DNA of 64,000 bases, taken from Methylophilaceae bacterium. GTDB lineage: Bacteria > Pseudomonadota > Gammaproteobacteria > Burkholderiales > Methylophilaceae. The notes under the pieces are model-generated. The model did not search any database and had not been told where the DNA came from. It worked only from the letters and a program-made list of their open reading frames with translations. This document shows positions 50,945 to 60,067 of the stretch, in pieces. Position numbers and translations under genes: made by a program. Within the stretch, counting starts at the first letter, position 1. Each line of letters starts with the position of its first letter. The stretch covers positions 1,612,001-1,676,000 of the forward strand of contig JABFRO010000001.1 of assembly GCA_013141125.1 (NCBI GenBank). The letters run 5' to 3'.

Positions 50945-53059
50945 ATGATAAAAAAAACCGCATTAAGCACACTTTTACTATGCACTAGCGGCTTGGTAAT
51001 AGCTGAGGATGTGCCTCCGAATCAAACCGAAGCCGTCACCAAGCTAGAGTCTATGCAGGTGCGCGCTGAACCGGATTCCGGCTATGCCGTAAGCAATTCC
51101 AGTTCAGCCACGCGCACGGATACGCCTATCAAACAAATCCCGCAATCCATTCAAGTTTTGCCACATCAGTTGATAGACGATCAGCAAAATGTGACGGTAA
51201 GTGAGGCGCTAAAAAATGTAAGTGGTGTGGTAGCCAACGACGAGTTAGCTACCCCCGCATTTGAAACCACACGCATTCGAGGTTTTAAAGCTGAGCATTT
51301 GGTGGATGGTTTTTCTCAATACTACAACACAGGCGACCGTGAGAGCTTGGTGAATGTTGAAAAAATTGAAGTATTAAAAGGCGCAAATTCCATTTTGCAT
51401 AGTGGCGGTGCGGGCTCCCCTGTGGGTGGTGTGATCAATGTGACTTCCAAATTACCGCAGGCCAAAGCTTTTGGTGAACTGGGCATTAAATTTGGTACCA
51501 ATAGTTTTTTTCAACCCTTTTTTGATATTAATCAGCCACTAAGTCCCAATGCCTTATTCCGTGTAACGGGGGAATTTACAACCTCAGGGAGCGATATTGC
51601 CCTTCTGGATCAAAATCGCTACAACGTCAATCCGACGCTGACACTGACTGATGGCAAAGATACGACATTGACTTTGCAAGGCAAGCTCTCACACTGGGCG
51701 CAACAGGAGTATCAAGGTTTACCGGCAGTTGGCACAGTGGCAGGTAACTTTAGAATCAAGCGCGATTTATTTATTGGGGAAAATAATATCCCCGATACAA
51801 CAGCGGACTTTAAAGGCATTTGGGCAACACTGGATCATAAAATCAATGACATGTGGTCTTTCAACGTAAAAGCACGTTATGCGGAATCTCAATTTGATGA
51901 GCAAACCCAGCTGATTTTTAGTAATGCTCCTGATATGCCTCCATCCACCTGGGCATTTGGCAATACGCAAATGCAACAAACGCAAAAAGAACATTCTTTT
52001 ATGGCCAATGCCAAGGCCAAGTTTGATTGGGGCATGACGAAAAACACGGTGTTATTCGGCGTAGATTACACGGAAATCCGTGATACCGGCGTGATGAATT
52101 CAGATGCCTTTTTGGCTTTCAACCTGATTGACTTGGCCAATCCTGTATTTAGCGTCCCCTATATTGCACCCCCCACCTCCCCCTTTACCAGCATGTTTAA
52201 CTCCGTCGTCAACAACACAACTTTTGGCGGCTTTTTTCAATGGCAAAGCACAATTTATGACCGCTTGCACGTAGTGGCAGGGGTGCGCTTGGCGCATGTG
52301 GGGGTAGATTATTTTGAAGGGACTTCCGGCAACCAAACACGTACAGATAAAGATAAGGTATTACCACGCTTGGGTGCAGTGTTTGATATTAATAATTACT
52401 TCTCTGTATTTGCGAGCTATAGCGAAGGCCTACGAGGACAGTCATTTTCCATCTTTAAACCGGGTGTAAAACCCGCCCCTGCCGAATCCAGCAACTTTGA
52501 AACGGGTATCAAGTTCGATGTCAACAGCAAGATTGTCGGGCAAATGGCTTTTTATCAAATTGAACGCAATAATGTAGCCGTTGGCTTTCCCGCCACACCC
52601 ATGGGTAACGAACGTTCACGCGGGTTTGAAACCGATATGACTTGGCATCCCACCAGCGCGTGGAGTTTATTAGCCAATTATGCCTATACCGATGCCCGAT
52701 TTACCAACAATGTGAATGCCAGCACACGGGCGGGCAGCCCAGTACAAGGAGTCCCCGAACACAGCACGCGGATTTGGGCGAATTACAACTTTCAACAAGA
52801 AATGCTCAAAGGTTTAAGCTTGGGTCTTGGAGCCAATTGGCAATCAGGCGCTTTTGTGGAAAATAATACGCAATATAAAAGCGATAGTTATTACACCATG
52901 GATGCCACTGCCGCTTATCAAACCGAGCGTTTTAAACTGGCTGTATCCGTTAAAAACTTAACGGGCGAAAATTATTACCAGTTTTATGATTATTTTGGGG
53001 GTCGTGTACGTCCTGATACTGGAACGAATGCTTATTTGACGGCATCTTTTAAATATTAG
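50945..53059 (+). CDS. TonB-dependent siderophore receptor
   Basis: 704 residues of the FhuE/FpvA-like siderophore receptor class. Signal peptide, TonB-box-like LESMQVRAE, plug motifs TPIKQIPQSIQVLPHQLIDD and VEKIEVLKGANSILHSGG, then a barrel ending in TASFKY with aromatic C-terminus. AAGGAGCG ribosome site. It lies 19 bp after the broken PepSY gene and 9 bp before the DJ-1/PfpI gene, with tonB-exbB-exbD following, so one uptake operon. The ligand is unknown. Confidence 0.92.
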   Translation: MIKKTALSTLLLCTSGLVIAEDVPPNQTEAVTKLESMQVRAEPDSGYAVSNSSSATRTDTPIKQIPQSIQVLPHQLIDDQQNVTVSEALKNVSGVVANDELATPAFETTRIRGFKAEHLVDGFSQYYNTGDRESLVNVEKIEVLKGANSILHSGGAGSPVGGVINVTSKLPQAKAFGELGIKFGTNSFFQPFFDINQPLSPNALFRVTGEFTTSGSDIALLDQNRYNVNPTLTLTDGKDTTLTLQGKLSHWAQQEYQGLPAVGTVAGNFRIKRDLFIGENNIPDTTADFKGIWATLDHKINDMWSFNVKARYAESQFDEQTQLIFSNAPDMPPSTWAFGNTQMQQTQKEHSFMANAKAKFDWGMTKNTVLFGVDYTEIRDTGVMNSDAFLAFNLIDLANPVFSVPYIAPPTSPFTSMFNSVVNNTTFGGFFQWQSTIYDRLHVVAGVRLAHVGVDYFEGTSGNQTRTDKDKVLPRLGAVFDINNYFSVFASYSEGLRGQSFSIFKPGVKPAPAESSNFETGIKFDVNSKIVGQMAFYQIERNNVAVGFPATPMGNERSRGFETDMTWHPTSAWSLLANYAYTDARFTNNVNASTRAGSPVQGVPEHSTRIWANYNFQQEMLKGLSLGLGANWQSGAFVENNTQYKSDSYYTMDATAAYQTERFKLAVSVKNLTGENYYQFYDYFGGRVRPDTGTNAYLTASFKY

Positions 53060-53068
53060 GCGGTAAAA

Positions 53069-53944
53069 ATGGATCGCAGACAATTCATCAAGCTGACTTC
53101 AAGTGCCAGTACTGCCATTGCTTTGGCCAAGCTGACTAGCGCGAGCGCAGGGGAGGCCTCTGAACCAGCCCTTGCAAGCAAACCATCTGCCGATCAACAG
53201 CATATGGATGCCATGCAAAAATATGCCGCGCTAACAAGCGGCTCCAAGCTCATCATCGGCATGTTGGTTTACCCTGGCATGTTTTTGCAAGATCTGGTCG
53301 GGCCACTGGCGATGTTTGAATCGCTGATGAATCGCGAGATTCATTTATTATGGAAGAATCTCGATGCCGTGGGCAATGAAAAGCCGGAACAAAAGACCCT
53401 GATTCCGGTAACCCCAACCACCTGCTTCAAGGATTGCCCCGAGCAACTGGATGTTCTGTTTGTGCCGGGCGGTGTGCCCGGCACCTTGACCATGATGGAA
53501 GATGCCGAAGTGCTGAAGTTTCTGGCGGAGAAAGGAAAAACAGCGCGTTATGTCACCAGTGTTTGCACCGGCTCGCTGATACTGGGTGCGGCTGGTTTGC
53601 TGGACGGTTACAAGGCGACTTCACACTGGCTAACGCTGGATGTGCTCAAGGAGCTGGGAGCGACTCCGACCAAGAGCAGAATCGTGGTGGATCGCAATCG
53701 CATCACCGGCGGCGGTGTCACCGCAGGTCTGGATTTTGGTCTGAAACTGGTCGCCCTGCTGCGCAATGAAACCTATGCCAAAGCCGTACAGCTCTATCTG
53801 GAGTACGACCCGGAACCCCCGTTCAATGCCGGCTCCCCGGAAAAAGCGCCCGCAGTGGCCAAACAGTTTCTTGATGAAATGTTTGCTGATTTAAAGGATA
53901 CCAGCACGCAAACCGCCATCCGCGCGAAACAGCGGCTTGGGTAA
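53069..53944 (+). CDS. DJ-1/PfpI-superfamily protein with export signal
   Basis: 291 residues. The N-terminus MDRRQFIKLTSSAST is a Tat-like signal (RRQFIK), and the mature part is a class I glutamine-amidotransferase-like domain. Its nucleophile elbow is VTSVCTGSLILGAAGLLDG with C166, with D75 in LQDLVGPL and H186 in TSHWLT. These resemble isonitrile hydratase and other PfpI-family hydrolases. Being exported and placed between receptor and TonB genes, it may act on the imported ligand in the periplasm; that is inference. Confidence 0.85.
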   Translation: MDRRQFIKLTSSASTAIALAKLTSASAGEASEPALASKPSADQQHMDAMQKYAALTSGSKLIIGMLVYPGMFLQDLVGPLAMFESLMNREIHLLWKNLDAVGNEKPEQKTLIPVTPTTCFKDCPEQLDVLFVPGGVPGTLTMMEDAEVLKFLAEKGKTARYVTSVCTGSLILGAAGLLDGYKATSHWLTLDVLKELGATPTKSRIVVDRNRITGGGVTAGLDFGLKLVALLRNETYAKAVQLYLEYDPEPPFNAGSPEKAPAVAKQFLDEMFADLKDTSTQTAIRAKQRLG

Positions 53945-54013
53945 AGCTTGCCTGTCGGCCTATCGCTGGGAAAATGGCTCCTTGATTTATTTTTCAGAAA
54001 GAGTTGATGCGCA

Positions 54014-54700
54014 ATGAATAAGCGGTCATCACAATCAAATGCTGAACTTATTGCAGGTTTACTTTTTGTTCTGGCATTACATGGCATAGTGTTATATGGC
54101 CTATGGAGTTACAAATTGATTCCCGCCCCTGACGAAGCGGTTACTTTACTGGTTAATCTGATCAACCCGCCTCCGCAAAAAAAAGAAGAGCCACCCAAAC
54201 CGCCTCCACCAAAAAAGAAACTGGAAAAAGTGAAGCTGGAGAAACCGCGCCCGATTGAGCCACCCAAACCACAACCGGTATTGGTAGCAAAAGCAGCGGT
54301 CGTTTCTGCGGCAGAGCCAGTCGCACCACCGCCACGAGTGCGGGTGATTGAAGCGCCACCAGCACCGCCTGAACCTGTCGTCGAAGCGCCGCCCAAACCG
54401 CCCGCGCCGGTGATGCTGTCTTCCGAACTATCAGTTTCCTGTCCGCAACGCTCAGCGCCGGATTATCCTTCCATGTCGCGACGGTTGAACGAGCAAGGGC
54501 GCGTGGAATTGCGGGTGGAGCTGGATGAAGAAGGCCGGGTGGCTTCGGTGCGCGTGCACAAAAGCTCTGGTTTCAAGCGGCTGGATGAAGCCGGGGTACA
54601 AGCTATCAAGCGCTGGCAGTGCAATGCGGCCAAGCGTAATGGCATTGCGGCGCGCGCCGTGGCCATGCAACCATTTGATTTTATTTTAGAAGGCGAGTGA
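54014..54700 (+). CDS. tonB: TonB energy-transducing protein
   Basis: 228 residues: one N-terminal helix (ELIAGLLFVLALHGIVLYGL), a Pro/Lys-rich periplasmic linker (PPPQKKEEPPKPPPPKKK and more) and a C-terminal TonB domain (PDYPSMSRRLNEQGRVELRV, then DEAGVQAIKRWQC). Links the inner-membrane motor ExbBD to outer-membrane receptors. One base separates it from exbB. Confidence 0.95.
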   Translation: MNKRSSQSNAELIAGLLFVLALHGIVLYGLWSYKLIPAPDEAVTLLVNLINPPPQKKEEPPKPPPPKKKLEKVKLEKPRPIEPPKPQPVLVAKAAVVSAAEPVAPPPRVRVIEAPPAPPEPVVEAPPKPPAPVMLSSELSVSCPQRSAPDYPSMSRRLNEQGRVELRVELDEEGRVASVRVHKSSGFKRLDEAGVQAIKRWQCNAAKRNGIAARAVAMQPFDFILEGE

Positions 54701-54701
54701 T

Positions 54702-55415
54702 ATGGGACATGAGTTGGGGTTTGCACATTTTATTGCGCAGGTGGATGCCATTGGTAAAGGCGTACTGGGGATGCTTTTATTGCTTTCGCTAGTTAGCTGG
54801 TATTTGATTTTCACCAAATGGCTGGCGAATTGGCTGGAAACAAAACGTGCCGAAAAGTTTTTACAACAATTCTGGCAGCATGACTCCATTGATGGCTTGA
54901 ATACCAGTTTGCAACAAACCAAACCGGACAACGCCTTTGCCAATCTGGCTGCCGAAGGCTTGAGTGCACAGCAAAGCGCTAGCCGTCATGGCGTGCAAAA
55001 ACTGGCCGCCGCAGGCGGCATGTCAGAATTCATGACGCGCGCCTTGCGCAATGGCATAGACCAGGAAGCCACACGAAGCGAACATGGGCTGACCATACTC
55101 GCCACCACCGGTTCTGCCGCACCCTATGTCGGTCTGTTTGGCACAGTGTGGGCGATTTATCATGCGCTGGTGCAGATTGGCTTAAGCGGACAAGGCACGC
55201 TGGATAAAGTCGCCGGCCCGGTCGGTGAAGCCCTGATTATGACGGCCATCGGCCTGGCGGTTGCCATCCCCGCCGTGTTTGCCTATAACGCCTTTAACCG
55301 GCGCAACCGTTTATGGCTGGGCAAGCTGGATGCCTTTGCCCATGATTTGTTTGTGCTGCTCACTATGGGTAATAGCGGCGAGGATAAAAGCCAATCCAGC
55401 GGAGAATCCGCATGA
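54702..55415 (+). CDS. exbB: ExbB proton-channel subunit
   Basis: 237 residues, MotA/TolQ/ExbB family, three membrane helices (LLLLSLVSWYLIFTKWLANW; around LFGTVWAIYHALVQIG; and TAIGLAVAIPAVFAYNAFNR). GSAAPYVGLFGTVWAI is the conserved core. Its stop overlaps the exbD start by four bases. Confidence 0.95.
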   Translation: MGHELGFAHFIAQVDAIGKGVLGMLLLLSLVSWYLIFTKWLANWLETKRAEKFLQQFWQHDSIDGLNTSLQQTKPDNAFANLAAEGLSAQQSASRHGVQKLAAAGGMSEFMTRALRNGIDQEATRSEHGLTILATTGSAAPYVGLFGTVWAIYHALVQIGLSGQGTLDKVAGPVGEALIMTAIGLAVAIPAVFAYNAFNRRNRLWLGKLDAFAHDLFVLLTMGNSGEDKSQSSGESA

Positions 55416-55837
55416 GTTTCGGCAGCTTCAATTCACAAAAACAACGCCCGCCCATGGCCGAAATTAACGTGGTACCACTGGTGGATGTAATGCTGGTGTT
55501 ATTGGTGATTTTTATCATTACTGCGCCGCTACTTACGCATTCGGTCAAGATTGATCTGCCCAAGGCTTCCAGCAATCCCAACATCACCAAGCCCGAACAT
55601 ATTGAACTGGCGATTCGTGAAGACGGTAGTTTGTACTGGAATGGCGAGCTGGTGCCTAAGGCTTCTCTACCGGCACGCTTTGCTGTGGAAGCAAAAAAGC
55701 AGCCGCAAGTGGAGCTGCATATCAAGGCTGACCGTTTGCTGCACTATGAGAATGTAGCGCAGGTCATGTCGGCGGCGGCGAATGCCGGGCTGGTGCGCAT
55801 TGGCTTTGTAACCGATCCTTCTGCGTCGCACGAATAA
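55412..55837 (+). CDS. exbD: ExbD proton-channel subunit
   Basis: 141 residues: one N-terminal helix with the conserved protonatable Asp in NVVPLVDVMLVLLVIFIITA, then a periplasmic domain. Forms the motor that powers TonB. Last gene of the uptake operon, convergent with the lipocalin gene. Confidence 0.95.
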   Translation: MSFGSFNSQKQRPPMAEINVVPLVDVMLVLLVIFIITAPLLTHSVKIDLPKASSNPNITKPEHIELAIREDGSLYWNGELVPKASLPARFAVEAKKQPQVELHIKADRLLHYENVAQVMSAAANAGLVRIGFVTDPSASHE

Positions 55838-55860
55838 TCCAAAGCGTATAAAGCGGGGTT

Positions 55861-56388
55861 TTATATAGCGGGATTGGTATGTTTCACAAAAATCAGTTTA
55901 TCCGTGGCAAAGCCCAATAATTTGGCCTTGGCCAATAGCTCCTGTTGTATGGCGGGGTCTAGTTGCGGCGTGCGTGACAATATCCAAAAATACGACCTGT
56001 CCGGCCCGCACAGCATGACATATTGATAATGGTCTTTATCCAGCGCGATGATGTTATAAGCGCCATAAAATGGGCCGAAGAATGAGACTTTGAGTTTGCC
56101 AACATTGGCGTTTTCAACAAAATAAGCCTTGCCTATGGCCTCTTGCCATTGCTGCTTTTTGACATCAAAACCGCGATTAATTACCTTGATGCCGCCATCT
56201 TCGCGCAGGCTGTAATTGGCGGTGACTTTCTCCAGCCCGCGCTCAAACGAGTGATCCAGACGTGCGATTTCATACCAGGTTCCCAGGTATTTGTTGGCTT
56301 CAAACCCGGTAACCACATGGATGCCATCCGGCACACCCATGCAGGCACTGAGAATAAGACTGAGCAAAACAATCAGTTTGGTTTTCAT
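55861..56388 (-). CDS. blc: Bacterial lipocalin, outer-membrane lipoprotein
   Basis: About 175 residues. The signal MKTKLIVLLSLILSAC gives a lipobox (LSAC), and the lipocalin motif GTWYEIARLDHSFERG plus the downstream LDKDHYQYVMLCGPDRSYFW and LSRTP identify a Blc-type protein. Binds lysophospholipids or fatty acids in E. coli. Start chosen to expose the lipobox; the frame runs to 56457. It follows mmoX copy 3 on the same strand and might be reached by read-through past the hairpins. Confidence 0.9.
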   Translation of the reverse strand: MKTKLIVLLSLILSACMGVPDGIHVVTGFEANKYLGTWYEIARLDHSFERGLEKVTANYSLREDGGIKVINRGFDVKKQQWQEAIGKAYFVENANVGKLKVSFFGPFYGAYNIIALDKDHYQYVMLCGPDRSYFWILSRTPQLDPAIQQELLAKAKLLGFATDKLIFVKHTNPAI

Positions 56389-56428
56389 GTTGGAGTTTTT
56401 GTAAGAATTGGGGAATTTGGCTAACACT

Positions 56429-56451
56429 ACGCTCACCATCACAGTGAGCGT
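56429..56451. other. Perfect 8-bp hairpin between mmoX3 and the lipocalin gene
   Basis: ACGCTCAC / GTGAGCGT with a 7-nt loop, about 40 bp upstream of the lipocalin start. No T-run; it may be an operator or RNA structure. Confidence 0.4.
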
Positions 56452-56587
56452 CAGCATCAGTCAAACTTGCAAGAGCCAGCCAGTTTATGCCATTCAATGG
56501 GCAGAATAGAGTCTGCAATAAGGTTTTAATGACGGTATTTCTGAGCTGTTTTGCAGGTAAGCATTTTTAGCAGGGCACTACTTAAAT

Positions 56588-56626
56588 TCTCACGCCTTTA
56601 TCACTTGTGGTGATATTGGCGTGAGA
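56588..56626 (-). terminator. Hairpin A after mmoX copy 3
   Basis: TCTCACGCC / GGCGTGAGA, 9 bp perfect, about 45 nt after the stop, same sequence family as after copies 1 and 2. The minus-strand tail ATTTAAG is a poor T-run. Confidence 0.6.
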
Positions 56627-56634
56627 GGTGTTTC

Positions 56635-56656
56635 ACCCGCCTGTTGTCAGGCCGGT
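56635..56656 (-). other. RNA hairpin B after mmoX copy 3
   Basis: ACCGGCCUG / CAGGCGGGU pair at 8 of 9 positions around a short loop, 14 nt after the stop. Equivalent of the structures at 5410-5429 and 7390-7412. Confidence 0.5.
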
Positions 56657-56670
56657 TTTTTTCTGGCAGA

Positions 56671-58248
56671 TTAAGCCAATGGATTCTTGAACACACAACC
56701 AATACGTTTGATGTCTTCCAGTGTCCACAGCTTGCCTTCTTTCTTCACATGCGGCTGCGCAATCAGTGTCTTGCCATCTGCACGTACGCCATGACCTTCA
56801 GCGATGACTTCAGACAATTCACGGCCTGCATATTGCTCAAACATGTTTTGGCACTCATAACGCTCTGGCTCACTCAACCACATACGCTCACTCCATTGAT
56901 CAGAGAACGCATGTTTCATGCCATTGTATTCATGAATACGCAGGGAACCGGCACCTTTGGTCAAGGTTGGGCAGAATGGCACTTGTGATGTACGGTCGAT
57001 GTAGATTTCATGGCCGTTTTCGATGAACCACAGCAGTGGAATGAAGCCGCTGGCTGGGTCTTCACAACCACGGGCACGCCATTCGTCATAGATCACGCCG
57101 TAGAAATCTTGCCAGCCTGGGTAGTTCGCTTCGAACCATTCTGCATCTTCCTTGGTAGGCAGATCCAGACGGAAGAAGCCAGTTGGCCATACTGCATAAG
57201 CCAACAGGAACAAGTCATGATGTGCCCAGTAAGCGTCACGTTTTGCATCTTTCAGGCTTTGTGGTGAAGCTACACCGTATTTGCCCAGACGGCCAATCCA
57301 GATGCCGCCCCAATCTTCGTATACCCAACGGTTCCAGGTCTTGACCCATGGCTCAACCTTGGTTTTGGAACCATATTCAAACGCCATACCCAATACTGGG
57401 GTGAAGTACTTTTGTTGTGTCCAGAACGCATTGTTCAAGTCGGTATTCAGGTATTTGGCAGCGGCTGGGTCATTGGCGATAGATACCACGGTTTGATAAC
57501 CGTTGGCCATGTGACGCAGTTCGTCTGTTTCAATGGACAGGAATACAGTTGGGGTGATTTCATCACCGTTCATGGAAGCCCATTCAGTAACCGCTACGAT
57601 CAATGGGTTGGTGAAGCAGGCTTCGCCGACCAATTGCAAGCTGACTGAACACTCAACGGCATCGCCTGAGATGAAACCATCAGAGAATACGCGTTTCATG
57701 CCTTTCCACAGGGGACCCAGGGTACGTACGCGACGTGCATCGGTGTGGCCAGCAGGGTCATGGAAGTATTTGGCGAAGTAGTAGTTTACATAGGCGCATT
57801 GGTGGGTATGACGGATTTCATCCATACATTGACCCAGGTAGCCGTTCTTTTGTTCTGGCGCTGTGGCGCAATCCCACAACATACCGGTTGCAGCAATCGC
57901 GTTGTATTCGCCCACTTCCAGGAAGTTGGAGATGACCTTCATGGTTTCACCCCATTTTGGGTGAACACGGGCACCGGCATCCATACGAGCCAATGCATCT
58001 TGCAAGGAACCGAATTGACGTTCGTCCTTGACGGATTCCATACGGGCGTATTCTTTGGCGGTCAGCTTGAACTGTTCTTTGGTGTCGTTCGCCATGTGGT
58101 ACTTGGTGGGGTACTTGGTGCGGTTGTTGGCGAAGTCCCAGTTGAAGTCTTGCATCCATTTGTGAACTTCTTGTGCGCCTACGCTGATGGGGGCGCGGTT
58201 CGCGGCCAGTGCGTCGGTTGCTGCTTTATGTGCTGTACTAAGAGCCAT
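56671..58248 (-). CDS. mmoX: sMMO hydroxylase alpha subunit MmoX, copy 3 (stand-alone)
   Basis: 525 residues, identical to copy 1 except Thr for Ser at 129, so all diiron ligands (E114, E144, H147, E209, E243, H246) and C151/T213 are intact. Lies 48 kb from the cluster with no other mmo gene nearby. It has its own sigma-54 promoter, upstream element, AAGGAG ribosome site and 3' hairpins, i.e. a complete expression unit. DNA differences from copy 1 are mostly clustered (near 57189-57198 and 57851-57870), and positions 57577 and 57589 carry copy 2 bases. To be useful it must pair with MmoY and MmoZ from the main cluster. Confidence 0.97.
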   Translation of the reverse strand: MALSTAHKAATDALAANRAPISVGAQEVHKWMQDFNWDFANNRTKYPTKYHMANDTKEQFKLTAKEYARMESVKDERQFGSLQDALARMDAGARVHPKWGETMKVISNFLEVGEYNAIAATGMLWDCATAPEQKNGYLGQCMDEIRHTHQCAYVNYYFAKYFHDPAGHTDARRVRTLGPLWKGMKRVFSDGFISGDAVECSVSLQLVGEACFTNPLIVAVTEWASMNGDEITPTVFLSIETDELRHMANGYQTVVSIANDPAAAKYLNTDLNNAFWTQQKYFTPVLGMAFEYGSKTKVEPWVKTWNRWVYEDWGGIWIGRLGKYGVASPQSLKDAKRDAYWAHHDLFLLAYAVWPTGFFRLDLPTKEDAEWFEANYPGWQDFYGVIYDEWRARGCEDPASGFIPLLWFIENGHEIYIDRTSQVPFCPTLTKGAGSLRIHEYNGMKHAFSDQWSERMWLSEPERYECQNMFEQYAGRELSEVIAEGHGVRADGKTLIAQPHVKKEGKLWTLEDIKRIGCVFKNPLA

Positions 58249-58369
58249 TTTATTTCTCCTTAAGAGTGTGTAAATCCGGGGTTTGTGACCCCTGAGTTAA
58301 TTTAACCAGACGCTTGAATCAACCTGAACTTTTTGAGTGGCTTCATCATTTGTCTTGCATTGTGACATT

Positions 58370-58386
58370 AGCAACAGCTGTGCCAA
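58370..58386 (-). promoter_or_regulatory. Sigma-54 promoter of mmoX copy 3
   Basis: Minus-strand TGGCACAGCTGTTGCT is an exact TGGCAC-N5-TTGCW consensus. Same ATTAGCAA flank as copies 1 and 2. The ATG lies about 120 bp downstream. Confidence 0.92.
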
Positions 58387-58529
58387 CTTGGCCTTATGCT
58401 TTTATAAAACGAGTTAATACAATCAGTTAAATATAAACACGCACCCATGACCGCAGGATTCCGGCTGAAAACCTGGCGATTGAATTCCTTGTCAACTGTC
58501 TATAAGTCTGACAATTGTTCATGCCAAAT

Positions 58530-58540
58530 AGACAGTGTAT
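58530..58540. promoter_or_regulatory. Candidate activator site upstream of mmoX copy 3
   Basis: AGACAGTGTAT matches the ATACAGTGTAT element of copies 1 and 2 except near one end, about 145 bp upstream of the -24 box. A reversed partial copy (AACTGTCTAT) lies at 58495-58504. The remainder of 58249-58867 shows no gene. Confidence 0.45.
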
Positions 58541-58867
58541 GATTTTAGAGCGGTTTGTGGCACGTCAAACGAAAATACTTTAAAAACTGGAATGGAGCTA
58601 AAAAACCGAATGGGTATAAGCAGCTTTATCCTTGATAATCACCGTTATTTTATGGTGGCGGCACAAAAAGAACCCGTAGCAACACGCCGCACAACATACC
58701 TTCGGTAGGTACTCAATTTAGGCTCCTAGCCATTACCAATGCGTCAATTATTTGAATAAGCAGTATTTTCTACCTTTATTCTATTGATTAACGTTGTTGC
58801 AACCAAGCTAAGCTATAGTTAATCACAGTACGCAATCAAAATTTTTATAATCATTGGGTTAGGTGTT

Positions 58868-58990
58868 ATGAAAAAACTTCAATTGAACGCTCGCTTAATA
58901 GTGGATGTTGCTGCTTATCAAATTTGCAAACATCAGCAAGCACTCCCCCAGGCCAAACTTATGGAGACACCATCATGTCAGCAACATTGA
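58868..58990 (+). CDS. Possible 40-residue leader or small protein
   Basis: ATG at 58868 opens a frame of 40 codons (MKKLQLNARLIVDVAAYQIC, then a Gln/His-rich tail ending SCQQH) that overlaps the first five codons of the methyltransferase gene in another frame. A GGTTAGGTG stretch precedes it. It could be a leader peptide coupling translation, a small protein, or chance. Confidence 0.3.
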   Translation: MKKLQLNARLIVDVAAYQICKHQQALPQAKLMETPSCQQH

Positions 58991-59754
58991 GCATTTCTCC
59001 TTGGGAGTCCTGGCATCCAGCCAGTTACTTTGAGGACTATTTTGGGCGACATGTAGCGCCGGACGAACAAGCGGCCATCCGCTTTCAAGTGGAGTTTTTA
59101 CAAAGAAAAAAACATAAATTCGCGCACGCACTTGAATATGGCTGCGGCCCAACCCTAATGCGTGCCATCGCGGCATCTGACTACGTTGAATCTCTTGATA
59201 TGGCCGAATGGTTGGAAGACAACTTGCAGCAAATCAGCCGTTGGGCGGCAAATGAGCCAGAAGCGGATGACTGGAGCCCATTTACCGAATACATATTAAG
59301 TTGTGAAGGGCGCGATATGTTTAGCCACGCAGATGTATTGGCACGTGAGCAACAAACCCGCCGTGTTTTGTCAGAAATCATGCAAACCAATGCGCATGAC
59401 CGCTTTCCCCTGGGGAAACAACGCCTTGCCAGCTATGATTTATTAATCTCCAGCTTTTGTCTGGATTGTTTATCACCATGCAAGGATACCTGGCGCAAAT
59501 GTATGCGAAATGTATTCGGTCTGCTCAAGCCTGGCGGCTCGTTTACCATGATGGCTTTGCGCGATTGCAAAGGCTATCTGGTCGGCGATCACTGGTTTCC
59601 TGGTGCCAACATTTCGCGCATGGATCTTGAATCAGCTTTGTTGTTGTGTGGTGCCGATCCTGCCACTTTGAAGGTTACTGAATGCGACGTACCCGACCAT
59701 GCAAACCAGGGTTATCAAGGCATCTTGCTGGCATGTGGTGAAACGCTGGTTTAA
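58975..59754 (+). CDS. SAM-dependent methyltransferase, NNMT/PNMT/TEMT family
   Basis: About 259 residues. The family start WESWHPASYFEDYFGRHV, the SAM-binding ALEYGCGPTLMRAIAASDYV and the later SSFCLDCLSPCKDTWRKCMR plus LLKPGGSFTMMALRDCKGYL identify a small-molecule N-methyltransferase of the nicotinamide/phenylethanolamine type. The substrate is unknown. Start at MSATLSISPW because TATGGAGAC provides a ribosome site; the frame extends to a TTG at 58924. Convergent with sdhE. Confidence 0.85.
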   Translation: MSATLSISPWESWHPASYFEDYFGRHVAPDEQAAIRFQVEFLQRKKHKFAHALEYGCGPTLMRAIAASDYVESLDMAEWLEDNLQQISRWAANEPEADDWSPFTEYILSCEGRDMFSHADVLAREQQTRRVLSEIMQTNAHDRFPLGKQRLASYDLLISSFCLDCLSPCKDTWRKCMRNVFGLLKPGGSFTMMALRDCKGYLVGDHWFPGANISRMDLESALLLCGADPATLKVTECDVPDHANQGYQGILLACGETLV

Positions 59755-59782
59755 ATTGAACTATGGGGCGAAATAACCCGAA

Positions 59783-60067
59783 TTATTTTGCCAGCGCGGC
59801 GGAATTAGCCAATCTGGCGCGCATCAAAGTTAGGAATGGCTGTACAGCTTGGTTACCCGTATTTATTATTTCCATGGAGGATTGAGTCATGAGCAAATTC
59901 CACAAATCCTTATCAGGCAAATTCAACAAATCGTCCAGCGCCATAATTTGCCCGTCATCCAACTGCTGGAAATGCTGCTCAATGAAAGAATCCAGCAGCA
60001 AATCCAACTCCAACATGCCGCGCCGACAACGCCATTGCAAACGCCTTTGGGTAGCAGATGCCGTCAT
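59783..60067 (-). CDS. sdhE: FAD assembly factor SdhE
   Basis: 94 residues. Promotes covalent flavin attachment to the succinate dehydrogenase flavoprotein SdhA. The family motif RGxxE is present as CRRGMLELDLLL, followed by DKDLWNLLM. Start overlaps the sdhB stop (ATGA). The flavoprotein gene it serves is not in the window. Confidence 0.93.
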   Translation of the reverse strand: MTASATQRRLQWRCRRGMLELDLLLDSFIEQHFQQLDDGQIMALDDLLNLPDKDLWNLLMTQSSMEIINTGNQAVQPFLTLMRARLANSAALAK

